Translations under genes and position numbers: made by a program
The notes under the pieces: model-generated
What the model was told of the DNA's origin: nothing
The model's database searches: none
The model's input: the letters and a program-made list of their open reading frames with translations, nothing else
Assembly: GCA_963696025.1 (NCBI GenBank)
Contig: CAVOII010000007.1
Span: 248,001-312,000 of the forward strand
Reading direction: 5' to 3'
Source of the DNA: JABCYV01 sp963696025
GTDB taxonomy: Bacteria > Acidobacteriota > Terriglobia > Terriglobales > Acidobacteriaceae
Length of the DNA: 64,000 bases
Part shown: positions 9,286 through 18,254 of the stretch, piece after piece
How positions within the stretch are numbered: the first letter of the stretch is position 1
Layout of the letters: the number at the start of each line of letters is the position of its first letter

Positions 9286-9350
9286 ACATGCTCCTTAGTT
9301 TTCCTGTGACACCGCGACAGCGGCTGCCAAGTTTCGTGGTTTTCAACCGT

Positions 9351-9503
9351 TGTCATCCTGAGCGCAGTGTGAAGTTCACTTTGCGGGCTTCACGCGAAGT
9401 CGAAGGACCCCTGTAGCAGCTAAGCATTCTTTTCATCTATCCAGTAGAGATCCTTCGACTCCGTCTTTCCATTCGCGAGCGAATGGAAAAGCACTGGATG
9501 ACA
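9351..9503. repeat. Dispersed palindromic repeat, imperfect copy
   Basis: The outer ends TGTCATCC (9351-9358) and GGATGACA (9496-9503) are inverted repeats, and inner GTCGAAGGA and TCCTTCGAC blocks also oppose each other. The same outer sequence occurs at 15711-15829 and in part near 48420. This is a noncoding repeat family shared between intergenic regions of this genome. Confidence 0.7.
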
Positions 9504-9549
9504 AAATGCCGAAATGACAAATTGTATTTGTCAAATCGAACTGCCCCAC

Positions 9550-10734
9550 CTAATCGTCTTTGTACTCATACTCCGCCTTGATGGGATAGCCTTCCGAAAA
9601 TCGGCTAGGTCGGAATGCCCTGATGTCCACCGTCTTGCCAGCACCGTCGAGTAACAACTCCGACATTACCAAACCGACGGCGGGCGAAATCTTGAATCCC
9701 ATGCCGGAAAATCCGGCGCAAATATACAGGCCACCGATTTCTGAAGTTTCACCTAGCAACGGACGACAGTCCAGGGTCATGTCATAAATGCCGGTTACGC
9801 CGCGCATCACCTCCGCATTCTCCAGCTTCGGTAAGCGGCAGCAGGCGCGCCCGATGATCTCCTCCAGTTCATCGGGGGAGGCGGACTGGGGGAAGTTGTC
9901 TGGATCTGTGTCGCGCTGTCCATAGAAGTCGCCGATGAGAAACTTGTCGTGCGCATCGGAACGAAAATAAGTTGCAGTTACTGAGTCAATGCAGGCGCAA
10001 CCACCGCCTTTCATGCCAGGGGCGTTCTTGAGGATTGCTACTTGGTGGTACTCCGTTTCGATGGGAAGGTTGCAGCCCACTGTCTGGAGAAGCGCGCGTG
10101 TCCACGGGCCGGTTGCGACGACCACAACGGGAGCGTGAATTTCGCCATGATCGGTAATCACTCCGCGAATACGCCCACCCACAACCGACAAAGATGTCAC
10201 GTGTGTCCGGGGAAGGTAGGCCACGCCCATAGCGCGGGCTCGACTGAGAAAGTCGTTGGCTACGCCGGCGCCATCGCCGTAGCCAGAGTCTGGCTCGTAA
10301 GCGGCCAACTCGACGTCGTTCACCACCCAGTCGGGTTCCAGACTTTTCAACTCCTCTCCCGACAGAAGTTCGACCTTGACGCCAAGCCTGCGCTGCATTT
10401 CGACATTCAGCTTGAGTCGTTCGGTTTCGTTGGGATGCACAATGCGCACAAAGCCGGTCTTGCGGAAGTCGCCGGGCTCGCCGACAATCTCGCGCCAGTG
10501 CTGGAAAATATGGAGGCTTACCAGAGCCAGCTGGACTTCCGGTGGATAGCTGTAGTGCATGCGGATCAGGGCGGAAGAGCGTCCACTGCCTCCACGGCCG
10601 ACGTGATCTTTATCAATTACGACGATGTTTCCCGGCTTACGCCGCGCCAGGTGAAACGCGATAGAAGCGCCCATTACGCCCGCTCCGAGGATGACGATGT
10701 CGGCGGTTTTAGGATTGGAGTTGCCATTGTTCAT
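9550..10734 (-). CDS. FAD-dependent oxidoreductase of the DAO / sarcosine oxidase family
   Basis: 394 residues from ATG 10734, with AAGGAGGT ideally placed; the longer open frame would overlap the upstream gene. The N-terminus has the FAD Rossmann motif GAGVMGASIAFHLA followed by the acidic end of strand two (VVIDKD). The C-terminus has GLYICAGFSGMGFKISPAVG, typical of DAO-family amine oxidases and dehydrogenases. Family members oxidise sarcosine, dimethylglycine, glycine or D-amino acids. Its ATG overlaps the stop of the upstream FAD oxidoreductase by four bases, so the two are coupled. Together with the Rieske oxygenase and the methyltransferase nearby, demethylation of an N-methylated compound is plausible but not proven. 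Confidence 0.85.
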   Translation of the reverse strand: MNNGNSNPKTADIVILGAGVMGASIAFHLARRKPGNIVVIDKDHVGRGGSGRSSALIRMHYSYPPEVQLALVSLHIFQHWREIVGEPGDFRKTGFVRIVHPNETERLKLNVEMQRRLGVKVELLSGEELKSLEPDWVVNDVELAAYEPDSGYGDGAGVANDFLSRARAMGVAYLPRTHVTSLSVVGGRIRGVITDHGEIHAPVVVVATGPWTRALLQTVGCNLPIETEYHQVAILKNAPGMKGGGCACIDSVTATYFRSDAHDKFLIGDFYGQRDTDPDNFPQSASPDELEEIIGRACCRLPKLENAEVMRGVTGIYDMTLDCRPLLGETSEIGGLYICAGFSGMGFKISPAVGLVMSELLLDGAGKTVDIRAFRPSRFSEGYPIKAEYEYKDD

Positions 10735-12359
10735 GCGGCAACCTCCTTGAATCGTCCTTTCCTCCAGTCGCGCAAAGCTTGTAGCGCAGCGTTGTGACCG
10801 GGGGCGCCGGTGACCCCGCCACCAGGATGGGTGCCCGCTCCGCAGAGATACAGACCGTCGATGGGCGTGCGGTATTTTGACCAACCTGGGACGGGCCGCA
10901 TGAAGAAGAGCTGCTCCAGTCGGAGATCGCCGTGAAAAATGTTGCCCTCAGTCAAGCCATACGTGCGCTCCAGATCGAGGGGAGTCAGAACTTGGCGAGC
11001 GACGATTGCGTTGGAGACATTCGGGGCGTACTCGGCAATCTTTTTGACCACGCGATCGCCGAGCAGTTCACGTTTTTCGTCCCATGAGCCTTGCCGCAGA
11101 TGATAGGGAACATATTGCACAAAGCACGTCAGGATGTGCTTGCCTTGCGGCGCCAGCGAGTCGTCGGCATTGGAGGAGACGACGCAGTCCACCCATAATT
11201 CTTCCGGGATCTCGCCGAACTTAGCGATGTCGTAACAACGTTCAGCAAATTCGAGGGATGGGACAAGCGTGTAAAAGGTCCGTTCGAGAGGTGTCGCTTG
11301 TGGCGGCGTCCCTTTGAAGCAGGGCTCTTCCGCCAGGACCATGTTTACTTTGGCGCAGGGGCCGTCCATTTTGATGTTTCGGATAGCTTGCAGGAAATCA
11401 TCTGGCAGCTCGGTTTTGGGGACGAATCCCAGAAAAGTGCGCTTGGGATCCGTGTTAGAGAGCACTATGCGAGCACGAATCTCGGTGCCATCTTCCAGTA
11501 CTACACCTCTCGCCCGGCCGTGGCGAATACCAATCTGCGCGACCGAAGATGATGTGCGAATCTCCACTCCGAACTGTCGTCCCGCGGCCGCTAGCGCTTG
11601 TGTGATGGCGCCCATGCCACCCATGACGTGTCCAGAGAAACCTTGCAGGTGCTGTTCGCCGCCGCTCAGCAAATGAAACAGCAGGCCAATCGCCGTGCCG
11701 GGTTGATAGGGGCCACCGTGCTTGCCGTATACACTGTTCGCAAGAAACATGGTTTTAATCTTGTCGGACTCGTAGTTGTGATCCAGGAATTCACCTAGGC
11801 TGCCAGTCAAGAACGAAACCAGCTGCGAAATTTCACTACTGGTAATACAACGAAACCGCCTGCCAACACGAAACAGATCACTCCAGCCAGTCATGCTGCT
11901 GGTGTCAAACTCCGGAGGTGGTTCCATGAAGAAGGGCTGCAAATATCGCGCCAGTTTTTTCAGTTGATCATTGACGCGAATGAAAGTCTCGGCATCTTTC
12001 GCAGAAACCCTGGCGAATTCTGCCTTGGCTCGGTCGCGATCCACCCACCACGGAACTAGTTGCCCATCGAGGAAGGGGACCTGAATCGCGGGATCGCAAG
12101 GAATCATGCGCAGGCCATGGTCGGCGAGACGAAGATCGTGAATTACTTCCGGCCGCAACATACTCGCGATATAAGAAGTCGTCGAAGCTCGGCAGCCTGG
12201 GGCAATCTCCTCGGTAACACAGCAACCGCCAACGATGTTTCGGCGTTCGAGAACGAGAGTGGAAAGTCCCGTGCGTGCCAGGTAAGCTGCGGCAGTGAGC
12301 CCATTGTGGCCTCCGCCGATCACAATCGCGTCATATATTTGCGAGGAACTTTGTACCAT
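10731..12359 (-). CDS. Phytoene-dehydrogenase-like NAD(P)/FAD oxidoreductase
   Basis: About 542 residues. The N-terminal dinucleotide motif is AIVIGGGHNGLTAAAYLARTG with LERRNIVGGCC after it. The C-terminal region PIDGLYLCGAGTHPGGGVTGAPGHNA is typical of the CrtI / PYROXD2-like amine oxidase superfamily. No carotenoid genes are nearby, so a carotenoid role is unlikely; an amine or amino-acid derivative is more consistent with its translational coupling to the DAO oxidase. ATG 12359 is reported; a GTG five codons upstream (12374) is equally possible because neither has a clear ribosome binding site. It diverges from a TetR regulator. Confidence 0.82.
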   Translation of the reverse strand: MVQSSSQIYDAIVIGGGHNGLTAAAYLARTGLSTLVLERRNIVGGCCVTEEIAPGCRASTTSYIASMLRPEVIHDLRLADHGLRMIPCDPAIQVPFLDGQLVPWWVDRDRAKAEFARVSAKDAETFIRVNDQLKKLARYLQPFFMEPPPEFDTSSMTGWSDLFRVGRRFRCITSSEISQLVSFLTGSLGEFLDHNYESDKIKTMFLANSVYGKHGGPYQPGTAIGLLFHLLSGGEQHLQGFSGHVMGGMGAITQALAAAGRQFGVEIRTSSSVAQIGIRHGRARGVVLEDGTEIRARIVLSNTDPKRTFLGFVPKTELPDDFLQAIRNIKMDGPCAKVNMVLAEEPCFKGTPPQATPLERTFYTLVPSLEFAERCYDIAKFGEIPEELWVDCVVSSNADDSLAPQGKHILTCFVQYVPYHLRQGSWDEKRELLGDRVVKKIAEYAPNVSNAIVARQVLTPLDLERTYGLTEGNIFHGDLRLEQLFFMRPVPGWSKYRTPIDGLYLCGAGTHPGGGVTGAPGHNAALQALRDWRKGRFKEVAA

Positions 12360-12482
12360 GGTGTTGATGACCACGGGTCAACGCACGCTTGCCAGGGCAA
12401 GATACATTACCCCAGATGCCAGCAAAATTGAATTGAAATCTGGTCACGTTTTAGATACAGTTTCATGACTTGAGGTCAGAAT

Positions 12483-13172
12483 ATGGGTGGGATCAGCAGT
12501 AGCATCGTTTCTCCGCCACGTTACCGTCGCATGCCGCTACGGCCTCGTTCCGAAGGTAAACGCACGAAAATTGTTGACGCCGCCATGCGCCATTTTGCCG
12601 AACAGGGCTATCACGCAGCGCGCGTGGGCGACATCGCCGCCGCCTTAGGCATTGCCAAAGGATCGATTTTCCAGCACTTCGGAAGCAAGGATGGTCTGTT
12701 TTTCGAAGTCTATAAGAAAGCTGTGCGTTCCTTCCCGCGTTATCTCGATGCCCCCGCCGAGGTACGCGAAGCCGGATTCTTCGAGGTGCTGCGTTACTGG
12801 CTGGTTCGGACCGAACATCTGCTGCACGAAGACTGGATTCCATATCGCGTCTCGCTGCTGGGAAATTATGGAACCGATCTCACATTAAAGCGCGAGATCA
12901 ACCGCTTTCTTTTGACCGAGGATCCCTATGGCACCGTGCCGTTTGTCCGCTTCGGCCTACAGCGCGCTGAGCTGCGCCACGACCTTGATCAGGAGATGAT
13001 TGTTTCTATTCTTGACTGGACGATGGAGCGCTTTCAGGATGCGCTGCTCACTGAGGAACTCGATCCCGGACTTTTCCGCCGCCATGGTGCCGTACTGGAG
13101 AAAAAGGAAGCCCGCATCGCGCAATTCCTCGACGTGCTGAGGCGGGCGATTGGAACAGAGCGACGTGGTTGA
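12483..13172 (+). CDS. TetR-family transcriptional regulator
   Basis: 229 residues. The N-terminal helix-turn-helix reads KIVDAAMRHFAEQGYHAARV then GDIAAALGIAKGSIFQHFGSKDGLF, a standard TetR DNA-binding domain; the all-helical remainder would bind a ligand. GAGGT lies just before ATG 12483. The gene faces away from the two FAD oxidoreductase genes and directly precedes a Rieske oxygenase, so it probably controls both sides. In the 123-base divergent gap TGAC (12466-12469) and GTCA (12475-12478) form a short palindrome that could be part of an operator, though this is weak. BetI, a choline-responsive regulator, belongs to the same family. Confidence 0.88.
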   Translation: MGGISSSIVSPPRYRRMPLRPRSEGKRTKIVDAAMRHFAEQGYHAARVGDIAAALGIAKGSIFQHFGSKDGLFFEVYKKAVRSFPRYLDAPAEVREAGFFEVLRYWLVRTEHLLHEDWIPYRVSLLGNYGTDLTLKREINRFLLTEDPYGTVPFVRFGLQRAELRHDLDQEMIVSILDWTMERFQDALLTEELDPGLFRRHGAVLEKKEARIAQFLDVLRRAIGTERRG

Positions 13173-13230
13173 TTTGTTAAGCGGCTGACTTTAGAGATAT
13201 GCGCCGGCGTCGAGAAAAAGAGCAAGGGTC

Positions 13231-14367
13231 ATGACTATGCCAATGTCCGTGCAGGAGATTCTGGCGACTTACGATGAGGCGCTGCCACTGTCGGAAGCGT
13301 CAACTATCCCGGCGCCGTTTTATGTGGACGCGCGTATCGCCGAATTGGAGGTCGTGACTGTTTTCAGGCACAGCTGGCAACTTGTAGGGCGGGTTGATCA
13401 GGTGGAGAAGCCCGGCCAGTTTGTCACGGCAAACGTAGCCGGAGAGCCGATTGTGGTTGTCCGTGGCAATGACGGTGTTCTGCGTGGTTTCTACAACGTG
13501 TGCCGGCACCACGCCGCGGCAGTTGTCACAGAAGCTTGCGGACAAGCGTCATTGCTGCACTGTCCTTATCACGGCTGGAATTATGGATTGGATGGATCAC
13601 TGAAGGGAATGCCGGAGTTTGAGGGCGTCAAGAATTTCGAGCGTCAAAAGAACGGGCTGGTACCCGTAAGGGCAGATACGTGGGAAAAGTTCGTGTTCGT
13701 GAATCTTGATCCCAAAGCCGCGGCACTGGCTGATTTCCTTGGTGGCCTCGTTAAACGAGTCGCGCCGCTCGGCGTCAGCAAACTGCATTACTTCGACAGT
13801 CGTCTCTACGACATCCACTGCAACTGGAAGGTTTTCATTGATAACTACCTCGATGGCGGATATCACGTGCCCCACTTGCACAAAGGCTTGAGCTCAGTGC
13901 TCGACTATAAGGAGTACACCATCGAAAACGAAGACCGGTATTGCCTGCAATCGAGCCCCTTGGTGGCTTCCGATGAAGACGCAGCGACAGGCGCCACTCG
14001 TAAGGGCGACCGAGCCTGGTACTTCTGGCAATATCCCAATTTGATGATTAACTGCTACGAAGACTACATGGACACCAATCTTGTGCTGCCGGTCGACGTC
14101 GACCACTGTCGCGTGATTTTCGATTTTTATTTTGGGGATGTAAGCGAGGCGAGTCGCGAATACAACCAACAGAGTGTGGCGGTGGGCACACGAGTTCAGG
14201 ACGAAGACCTGGGGATCTGTGAAGCGGTGCAACGCGGGCTGAAGTCGCGTGCCTACGGTGCGGGCAGACTTTCCGTTCGGCGTGAGGCCGGAGAGCACTT
14301 GTTCCATCGCTTGCTGGCGGCGGATCTCAAAGGTGGAGTGGGTCGATCAGCAGTCGCGGCAGATTAG
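13231..14367 (+). CDS. Rieske non-heme iron oxygenase, choline/betaine monooxygenase-like
   Basis: 378 residues. The Rieske [2Fe-2S] ligands are C91-x-H93 (NVCRHH) and C111-xx-H114 (CPYHGW). The mononuclear iron site follows in DNYLDGGYHVPHLH with H212 and H217 as ligands and a later Asp expected in QDEDLGICEAVQRG. The stretch YPNLMINCYEDYMDTNLVLP resembles choline monooxygenase and glycine betaine monooxygenase GbcA. Such enzymes hydroxylate an N-methyl group and release formaldehyde. No reductase partner gene is in view, so electrons must come from elsewhere. It lies 58 bases after the TetR gene on the same strand. Confidence 0.85.
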   Translation: MTMPMSVQEILATYDEALPLSEASTIPAPFYVDARIAELEVVTVFRHSWQLVGRVDQVEKPGQFVTANVAGEPIVVVRGNDGVLRGFYNVCRHHAAAVVTEACGQASLLHCPYHGWNYGLDGSLKGMPEFEGVKNFERQKNGLVPVRADTWEKFVFVNLDPKAAALADFLGGLVKRVAPLGVSKLHYFDSRLYDIHCNWKVFIDNYLDGGYHVPHLHKGLSSVLDYKEYTIENEDRYCLQSSPLVASDEDAATGATRKGDRAWYFWQYPNLMINCYEDYMDTNLVLPVDVDHCRVIFDFYFGDVSEASREYNQQSVAVGTRVQDEDLGICEAVQRGLKSRAYGAGRLSVRREAGEHLFHRLLAADLKGGVGRSAVAAD

Positions 14368-14403
14368 GTGAAGGCCAATTCTGGGGCTCGCCCACCTGTT
14401 TTT
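14366..14403 (+). terminator. Possible weak terminator after the Rieske gene
   Basis: AGGTG (14366-14370) pairs with CACCT (14393-14397), with inner GGCC/GGGC blocks that can extend the pairing, followed by G and five T residues. It overlaps the last codon of the oxygenase gene. The stem is short, so confidence is low. Confidence 0.35.
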
Positions 14404-14424
14404 ACATCACAAATGAGGTGAGAT

Positions 14425-15708
14425 GTGAAAAGAACTCTGACACCCCTGCTGGAGGTTTGGCTTTTTTGTGTTGTTGGATGCGGCGCTCAAGTCGTTGCCG
14501 TAAGGGCCGGGAAGCTCGTCGATCCCGATGTAGGAACGGTACTGAACGATCAGGTCATTCTCATCCGCAACAATAAGATCGAAGCCGTGGGCAAGCGCTT
14601 AGCCATTCCAGCCGAGGCGAAAGTTATTGATCTCTCGGACAAGACGGTTCTGCCCGGACTGATCGATTGCCACACTCACGTGGCAGACGGAGCGTCTGAC
14701 AACGGCGAGCCGCTTTCCCAACTCAAGAAAACAGCCTCGGAAGTGGTGTTGGAATCCATTCCCAACGCTCGCACAATGCTGGAATCAGGATTCACCACAG
14801 TGCGCGATGTGGGCGTGTATCGAGCACTCAATGACATCGCCCTGCGCGACGCAATCGCGAAAGGATACGTCGAAGGGCCACGCATGTTCGTGGCGGGCGC
14901 CTACGTCACGATCACCGGTGGTGCGGGTGCGATGACCGGCTTCGCTCCGGACATTCAGCTTCCGTGGGATTTTCACTACGGCGAGGCGAACAGTCCCTGG
15001 GAGGTGCGACAGGTGGTCCGCAAGCTGGCCCACGACGGCGTGGACCATATCAAGGTTCTCTCCAGCGGGGCCGTCCTGACGCATGGCAGCAATCCGAAAT
15101 CGCAGGAGTTCACCCCGGAAGAATTACAAGCGGCAGTGGACGAAGCCAGCCACTTCGGGTTGCGCGTGGAATCGCACGCGCACTCAGCTCAGGGAATCAA
15201 GAACGCAATCCGCGCCGGAGTGGCGTCAGTTGAGCACGCAACCATGATTGACGACGAAGGCATTGCCCTGGCCAAGGCCAAAGGCATCTATCTCGATATG
15301 GATATTTACGATGAGGAGTGCATTCAGGAGGCGGGAAGGAAAGGAAACATCCCGAAAGATTTTTTGCAGCATGACGCGGAACTGGGACAGATGCAGCGCG
15401 ACAATTTCCGCAAAGCGGTAAAGGCAGGAGTGAAAATGTCATTCGGGACGGACGCCGGTGTTTGCCCTTATGACCGCAGCGTCAGGCAGTTTGCATTTAT
15501 GGTGAAGTATGGGATGACGCCAATGCAAGCGATTCAGGCGGCTACCAGTTCAGCCGCAGACCTCCTGGGACATTCCGACCTAATCGGTTCGATCAAGCCG
15601 GGCAAGTACGCCGATGTGATCGCAGTTTCAGGTGATCCATTGCAGGACATCAGCGTACTGGAGCATGTGCAGTTTGTAATGAAAGATGGAACGGTGTACA
15701 AGCAGTAG
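14425..15708 (+). CDS. Secreted amidohydrolase family protein
   Basis: 427 residues from GTG 14425 with GAGGTGAG upstream. A signal peptide (LLEVWLFCVVGCGAQ) points to export, possibly as a lipoprotein given the cysteine. The metal-dependent hydrolase core shows the HxH motif in GLIDCHTHVADG, a probable carboxylated lysine in DHIKVLSSG, His in ESHAHS and the catalytic Asp in SFGTDAGVCP. It closes with the family segment IKPGKYADVIAVSGDPLQDISVL. Relatives are imidazolonepropionase-like or Xaa-Pro dipeptidases; the substrate cannot be told from sequence. A dispersed repeat lies three bases after its stop. Confidence 0.87.
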   Translation: MKRTLTPLLEVWLFCVVGCGAQVVAVRAGKLVDPDVGTVLNDQVILIRNNKIEAVGKRLAIPAEAKVIDLSDKTVLPGLIDCHTHVADGASDNGEPLSQLKKTASEVVLESIPNARTMLESGFTTVRDVGVYRALNDIALRDAIAKGYVEGPRMFVAGAYVTITGGAGAMTGFAPDIQLPWDFHYGEANSPWEVRQVVRKLAHDGVDHIKVLSSGAVLTHGSNPKSQEFTPEELQAAVDEASHFGLRVESHAHSAQGIKNAIRAGVASVEHATMIDDEGIALAKAKGIYLDMDIYDEECIQEAGRKGNIPKDFLQHDAELGQMQRDNFRKAVKAGVKMSFGTDAGVCPYDRSVRQFAFMVKYGMTPMQAIQAATSSAADLLGHSDLIGSIKPGKYADVIAVSGDPLQDISVLEHVQFVMKDGTVYKQ

Positions 15709-15710
15709 TT

Positions 15711-15829
15711 TTGTCATCCCGAGCGGAGCTGAACGTTTCATCGCGAAACGTTCGCGGAGTCGAAGAATCCCCATGAACTGATGAGTCCGTAGCCAGGCAG
15801 AGGTCCCTCGACTTCGCTCGGGATGACAA
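15711..15829. repeat. Dispersed palindromic repeat with perfect 15-bp ends
   Basis: TTGTCATCCCGAGCG (15711-15725) is the exact reverse complement of 15815-15829. Inside are GAACGTTTC...GAAACGTTC-type and GTCGAAG / CTTCGAC-type inverted blocks. It begins directly after the amidohydrolase stop and sits between convergent genes. The same ends occur at 9351-9503. It may form a long hairpin in either transcript. Confidence 0.8.
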
Positions 15830-15856
15830 CAATGTCTGGGGCGATGGATCGGAAGA

Positions 15857-17902
15857 TTACTGATGGTCTCGCGGAATTGTTTCCTGCCACGTTTTCTGCT
15901 TCACGATCTCGCCGTCTTTCAACAACTCCCGAGTGTACTTGTAGTAGAAATTCTTCTGGTCGGTTGTGACCGAAAGATGGCCTCGCCATCGAAGCTCGCG
16001 TCCTTGTAATGCGAAGATGCTCTCCGCCTCGCCGCGGACCGAGCTGATATTAGGGTGCGCGTCGTCGGTATCGTAAGTCAGGTTCTCGAAGTCAGTCTCT
16101 TTTCCCCATCGATAATCAGTTTCAGATTTTCCCTTCCAATGAACGGTAGTTTTCTGACGAGCTTCATCGCGTTCGACCGTCCACTCACCGGGCCAGGGAA
16201 AGCCAATGCTTTTGATGTCCTTGCGCTCTTCAAATGGCTGTGGCGCCTCGAAAGCCGGAGCAGGTGCTCCGTGCACAGGGACGACCGGTAGCACCAGTCG
16301 TGAGTCGTTTGTTCCGCCGAGTTCAAGTGAGGTCGTCATGGAGTACGGCGTAGGCAACACCATCGGCCACAATGCGTTGGAAACGGCAAGGCGAATGAGA
16401 TGGCCTTTGGGAAAAACCCAGGAGGTCAGGTGCATGGTGATGTCGAGCGCATAAGTCTTGCCGGGTTGGAGATCGCGCAGCTCGCTCATGGATTCGCGTT
16501 GTGCGCCATTCAGTCCTGCCCCGGTGATCTGCGTGACTGTACCGTCGGGCGCTACATCGGAGAGGCGGGCGAACCAGTCCGCTAGCGGAGCGGTAGCAGA
16601 TGCTTGCAGCAGAGCATGCGGATCTCCCAGGATCGCGACCTCTTCCTTTAGCGGCGCCGAATCGTAGACAAGGCTGAAGGCATCCACGGGGCGAGGGTCG
16701 CTGAGAAGTTCGCCCCACCAGAAACCAGACTCCACCCCGACCGACGGAATGTACTTCAATTGATGGACATCGCGCTCCGATGACGAGTCCGCCAGAGAAT
16801 GATTGGGCTGTGCGAAAAAAATCTTATTCTGCACGCCTGTCGGCGGCCAGCCGTCCTCGCGCCGCCATTCTCCGGGCACATTCTCCAGGTTAGGGTCGGG
16901 CGGATGCCAGTGCTGCATATAGATAATGAGCCGTGGGTCCTGCAACACGCCAGTGTCACGGCCTTTGAGCCAATAGTCCCACCAGCGGACGGCTTGATCG
17001 CGCCACTCGATTTGGGGACCCGGCACAGCATCGTTGGGGAAGGTGTGGTTCCATGGGCCGATGATGGCCTTGATCGGAGCCTTGGTCTGTTCAAGCATGG
17101 CGGGAATACTGTCGCGATAGCCATCCAGCAAGCCCCCGATCAAAAAGCAAGGGACTTTGATTTCGCCAAGCGGTCGAACCGGGCTGCGCCAGAAGGGCCC
17201 GTCACGCTGATGCCTGAGGTAGAGCAGCGACCAGGGTGGTGCATCAAAGCGCGGACCCAGGACTTTTTCGTCGAGCGTGTAATCGGGAGCGCCGGTCATA
17301 CCCGGAGCCATGTCCATATTCAGCTCGAACTCATCGATGTGCGCCATACCATCCACGTAGTGGACGTCATCGTGAAACAGCTCGGCCGTCGCGTCCACGG
17401 CAAGAATGGCTTTCAACTCTGGCGGGTTTCGCATAGCCAGCTGCACAGAATTAAATCCGCTCCAGGAGATGCCCATCATTCCCACATTGCCGTTCGACCA
17501 CGGCTGGTGAGCAAGCCAGCTAAGAATCTGCAAACCGTCAAGTTGTTCCTGCTCCGAATATTCGCGGTCGGGGGGAACTCCTTCACTGTTGCCGAAGCCG
17601 CGAATGTCCACGCGAGCGCAAACATAACCTCGGCGGGCGAAGTAGGTGTAAAGCGGATAATCGCGAGAGGCCGTAGCGTCGTCTTTGCGATAGGGATGAT
17701 ATTCGAGCACGGCGGGGAACTTCTCGCCCACCTTGGCGCTGTCGGGCATATAGAGGGTAACGGCAAGGCGGACGCCGTCTTTCATCGGGATCCAGGTATT
17801 CTCCAGACGCACACCGTATGCAGCGGGCGATGGAGGTTCGATGGCGAACACTGATACAGTCGCGGCGATCAGCAGGGCTAAGGTTGCCGCGGCTCTGGTC
17901 AA
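15857..17902 (-). CDS. CocE/NonD-family secreted hydrolase (peptidase S15-like)
   Basis: 681 residues from TTG 17902, preceded by GGAGGGAA. A signal peptide ends near SVFA. The alpha/beta hydrolase domain has IRGFGNSEG and the nucleophile serine in MMGISWSGFN; the histidine of the triad is likely in IIGPWNHTFP. The C-terminal jelly-roll domain (MTSWVFPKGHLIRLAVSNA) is characteristic of the Xaa-Pro dipeptidyl-peptidase / cocaine esterase family. It probably cleaves an ester or amide in the periplasm. It is convergent with the amidohydrolase and separated from it by a palindromic repeat. Confidence 0.88.
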   Translation of the reverse strand: MTRAAATLALLIAATVSVFAIEPPSPAAYGVRLENTWIPMKDGVRLAVTLYMPDSAKVGEKFPAVLEYHPYRKDDATASRDYPLYTYFARRGYVCARVDIRGFGNSEGVPPDREYSEQEQLDGLQILSWLAHQPWSNGNVGMMGISWSGFNSVQLAMRNPPELKAILAVDATAELFHDDVHYVDGMAHIDEFELNMDMAPGMTGAPDYTLDEKVLGPRFDAPPWSLLYLRHQRDGPFWRSPVRPLGEIKVPCFLIGGLLDGYRDSIPAMLEQTKAPIKAIIGPWNHTFPNDAVPGPQIEWRDQAVRWWDYWLKGRDTGVLQDPRLIIYMQHWHPPDPNLENVPGEWRREDGWPPTGVQNKIFFAQPNHSLADSSSERDVHQLKYIPSVGVESGFWWGELLSDPRPVDAFSLVYDSAPLKEEVAILGDPHALLQASATAPLADWFARLSDVAPDGTVTQITGAGLNGAQRESMSELRDLQPGKTYALDITMHLTSWVFPKGHLIRLAVSNALWPMVLPTPYSMTTSLELGGTNDSRLVLPVVPVHGAPAPAFEAPQPFEERKDIKSIGFPWPGEWTVERDEARQKTTVHWKGKSETDYRWGKETDFENLTYDTDDAHPNISSVRGEAESIFALQGRELRWRGHLSVTTDQKNFYYKYTRELLKDGEIVKQKTWQETIPRDHQ

Positions 17903-17997
17903 AATTCTGTTTCCCTCCGCCCTATCGGACGTCTGTTTTGCAAGCCGGACATTATAGTGCTGGGCAGTTTTTCGTCAGCAGGAAAGAAAAAACGGGC

Positions 17998-18133
17998 AGT
18001 GGGTCAGTTTGAAAAGGAAGCGCGCCGAACGCGCGGTTCTGTGGCGCAAAAAGCGCGCCAAATCGCGCGGCTCGCTCAGATTCCTCGCTTCGCAAAAGGC
18101 GCTTGCTCAGAATGACATCCAAACTGACCCACT
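17998..18133. repeat. 136-bp element bounded by perfect 14-bp inverted repeats
   Basis: Bases 17998-18011 (starting AGTGGGTCAG) are the exact reverse complement of 18120-18133. The interior is rich in GCGCGCC/GGCGCGC-like motifs and GCTTCGC / CTCAGAATGACA pieces related to the other dispersed repeats. There is no open reading frame inside. It resembles a REP/MITE-like noncoding element. It lies in the 352-base gap between two minus-strand genes. Confidence 0.75.
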
Positions 18134-18192
18134 ACCAAAAAGGGGCAGGCTTTCGCTCCCCGCGTTTGTGGGGATTTCGATTTGAATTAGGT

Positions 18193-18226
18193 CAACAAAA
18201 TAGCGGACGCCCGGAGGAGCGTCCGC
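18193..18226 (-). terminator. Terminator-like hairpin after the phosphodiesterase-like gene
   Basis: GCGGACGC (18203-18210) pairs perfectly with GCGTCCGC (18219-18226) around eight bases. On the minus strand it is followed by TATTTTGTTG, a modest T-rich tail. It lies 28 bases after the stop of the minus-strand gene at 18255. Confidence 0.6.
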
Positions 18227-18254
18227 CGTCAGTTAATCGAGAGTTACGGACTGC

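Noticed and set aside
16799..17854. 351-codon plus-strand frame
   Set aside because: It is the antisense shadow of the CocE/NonD hydrolase, which has a signal peptide and a nucleophile motif.
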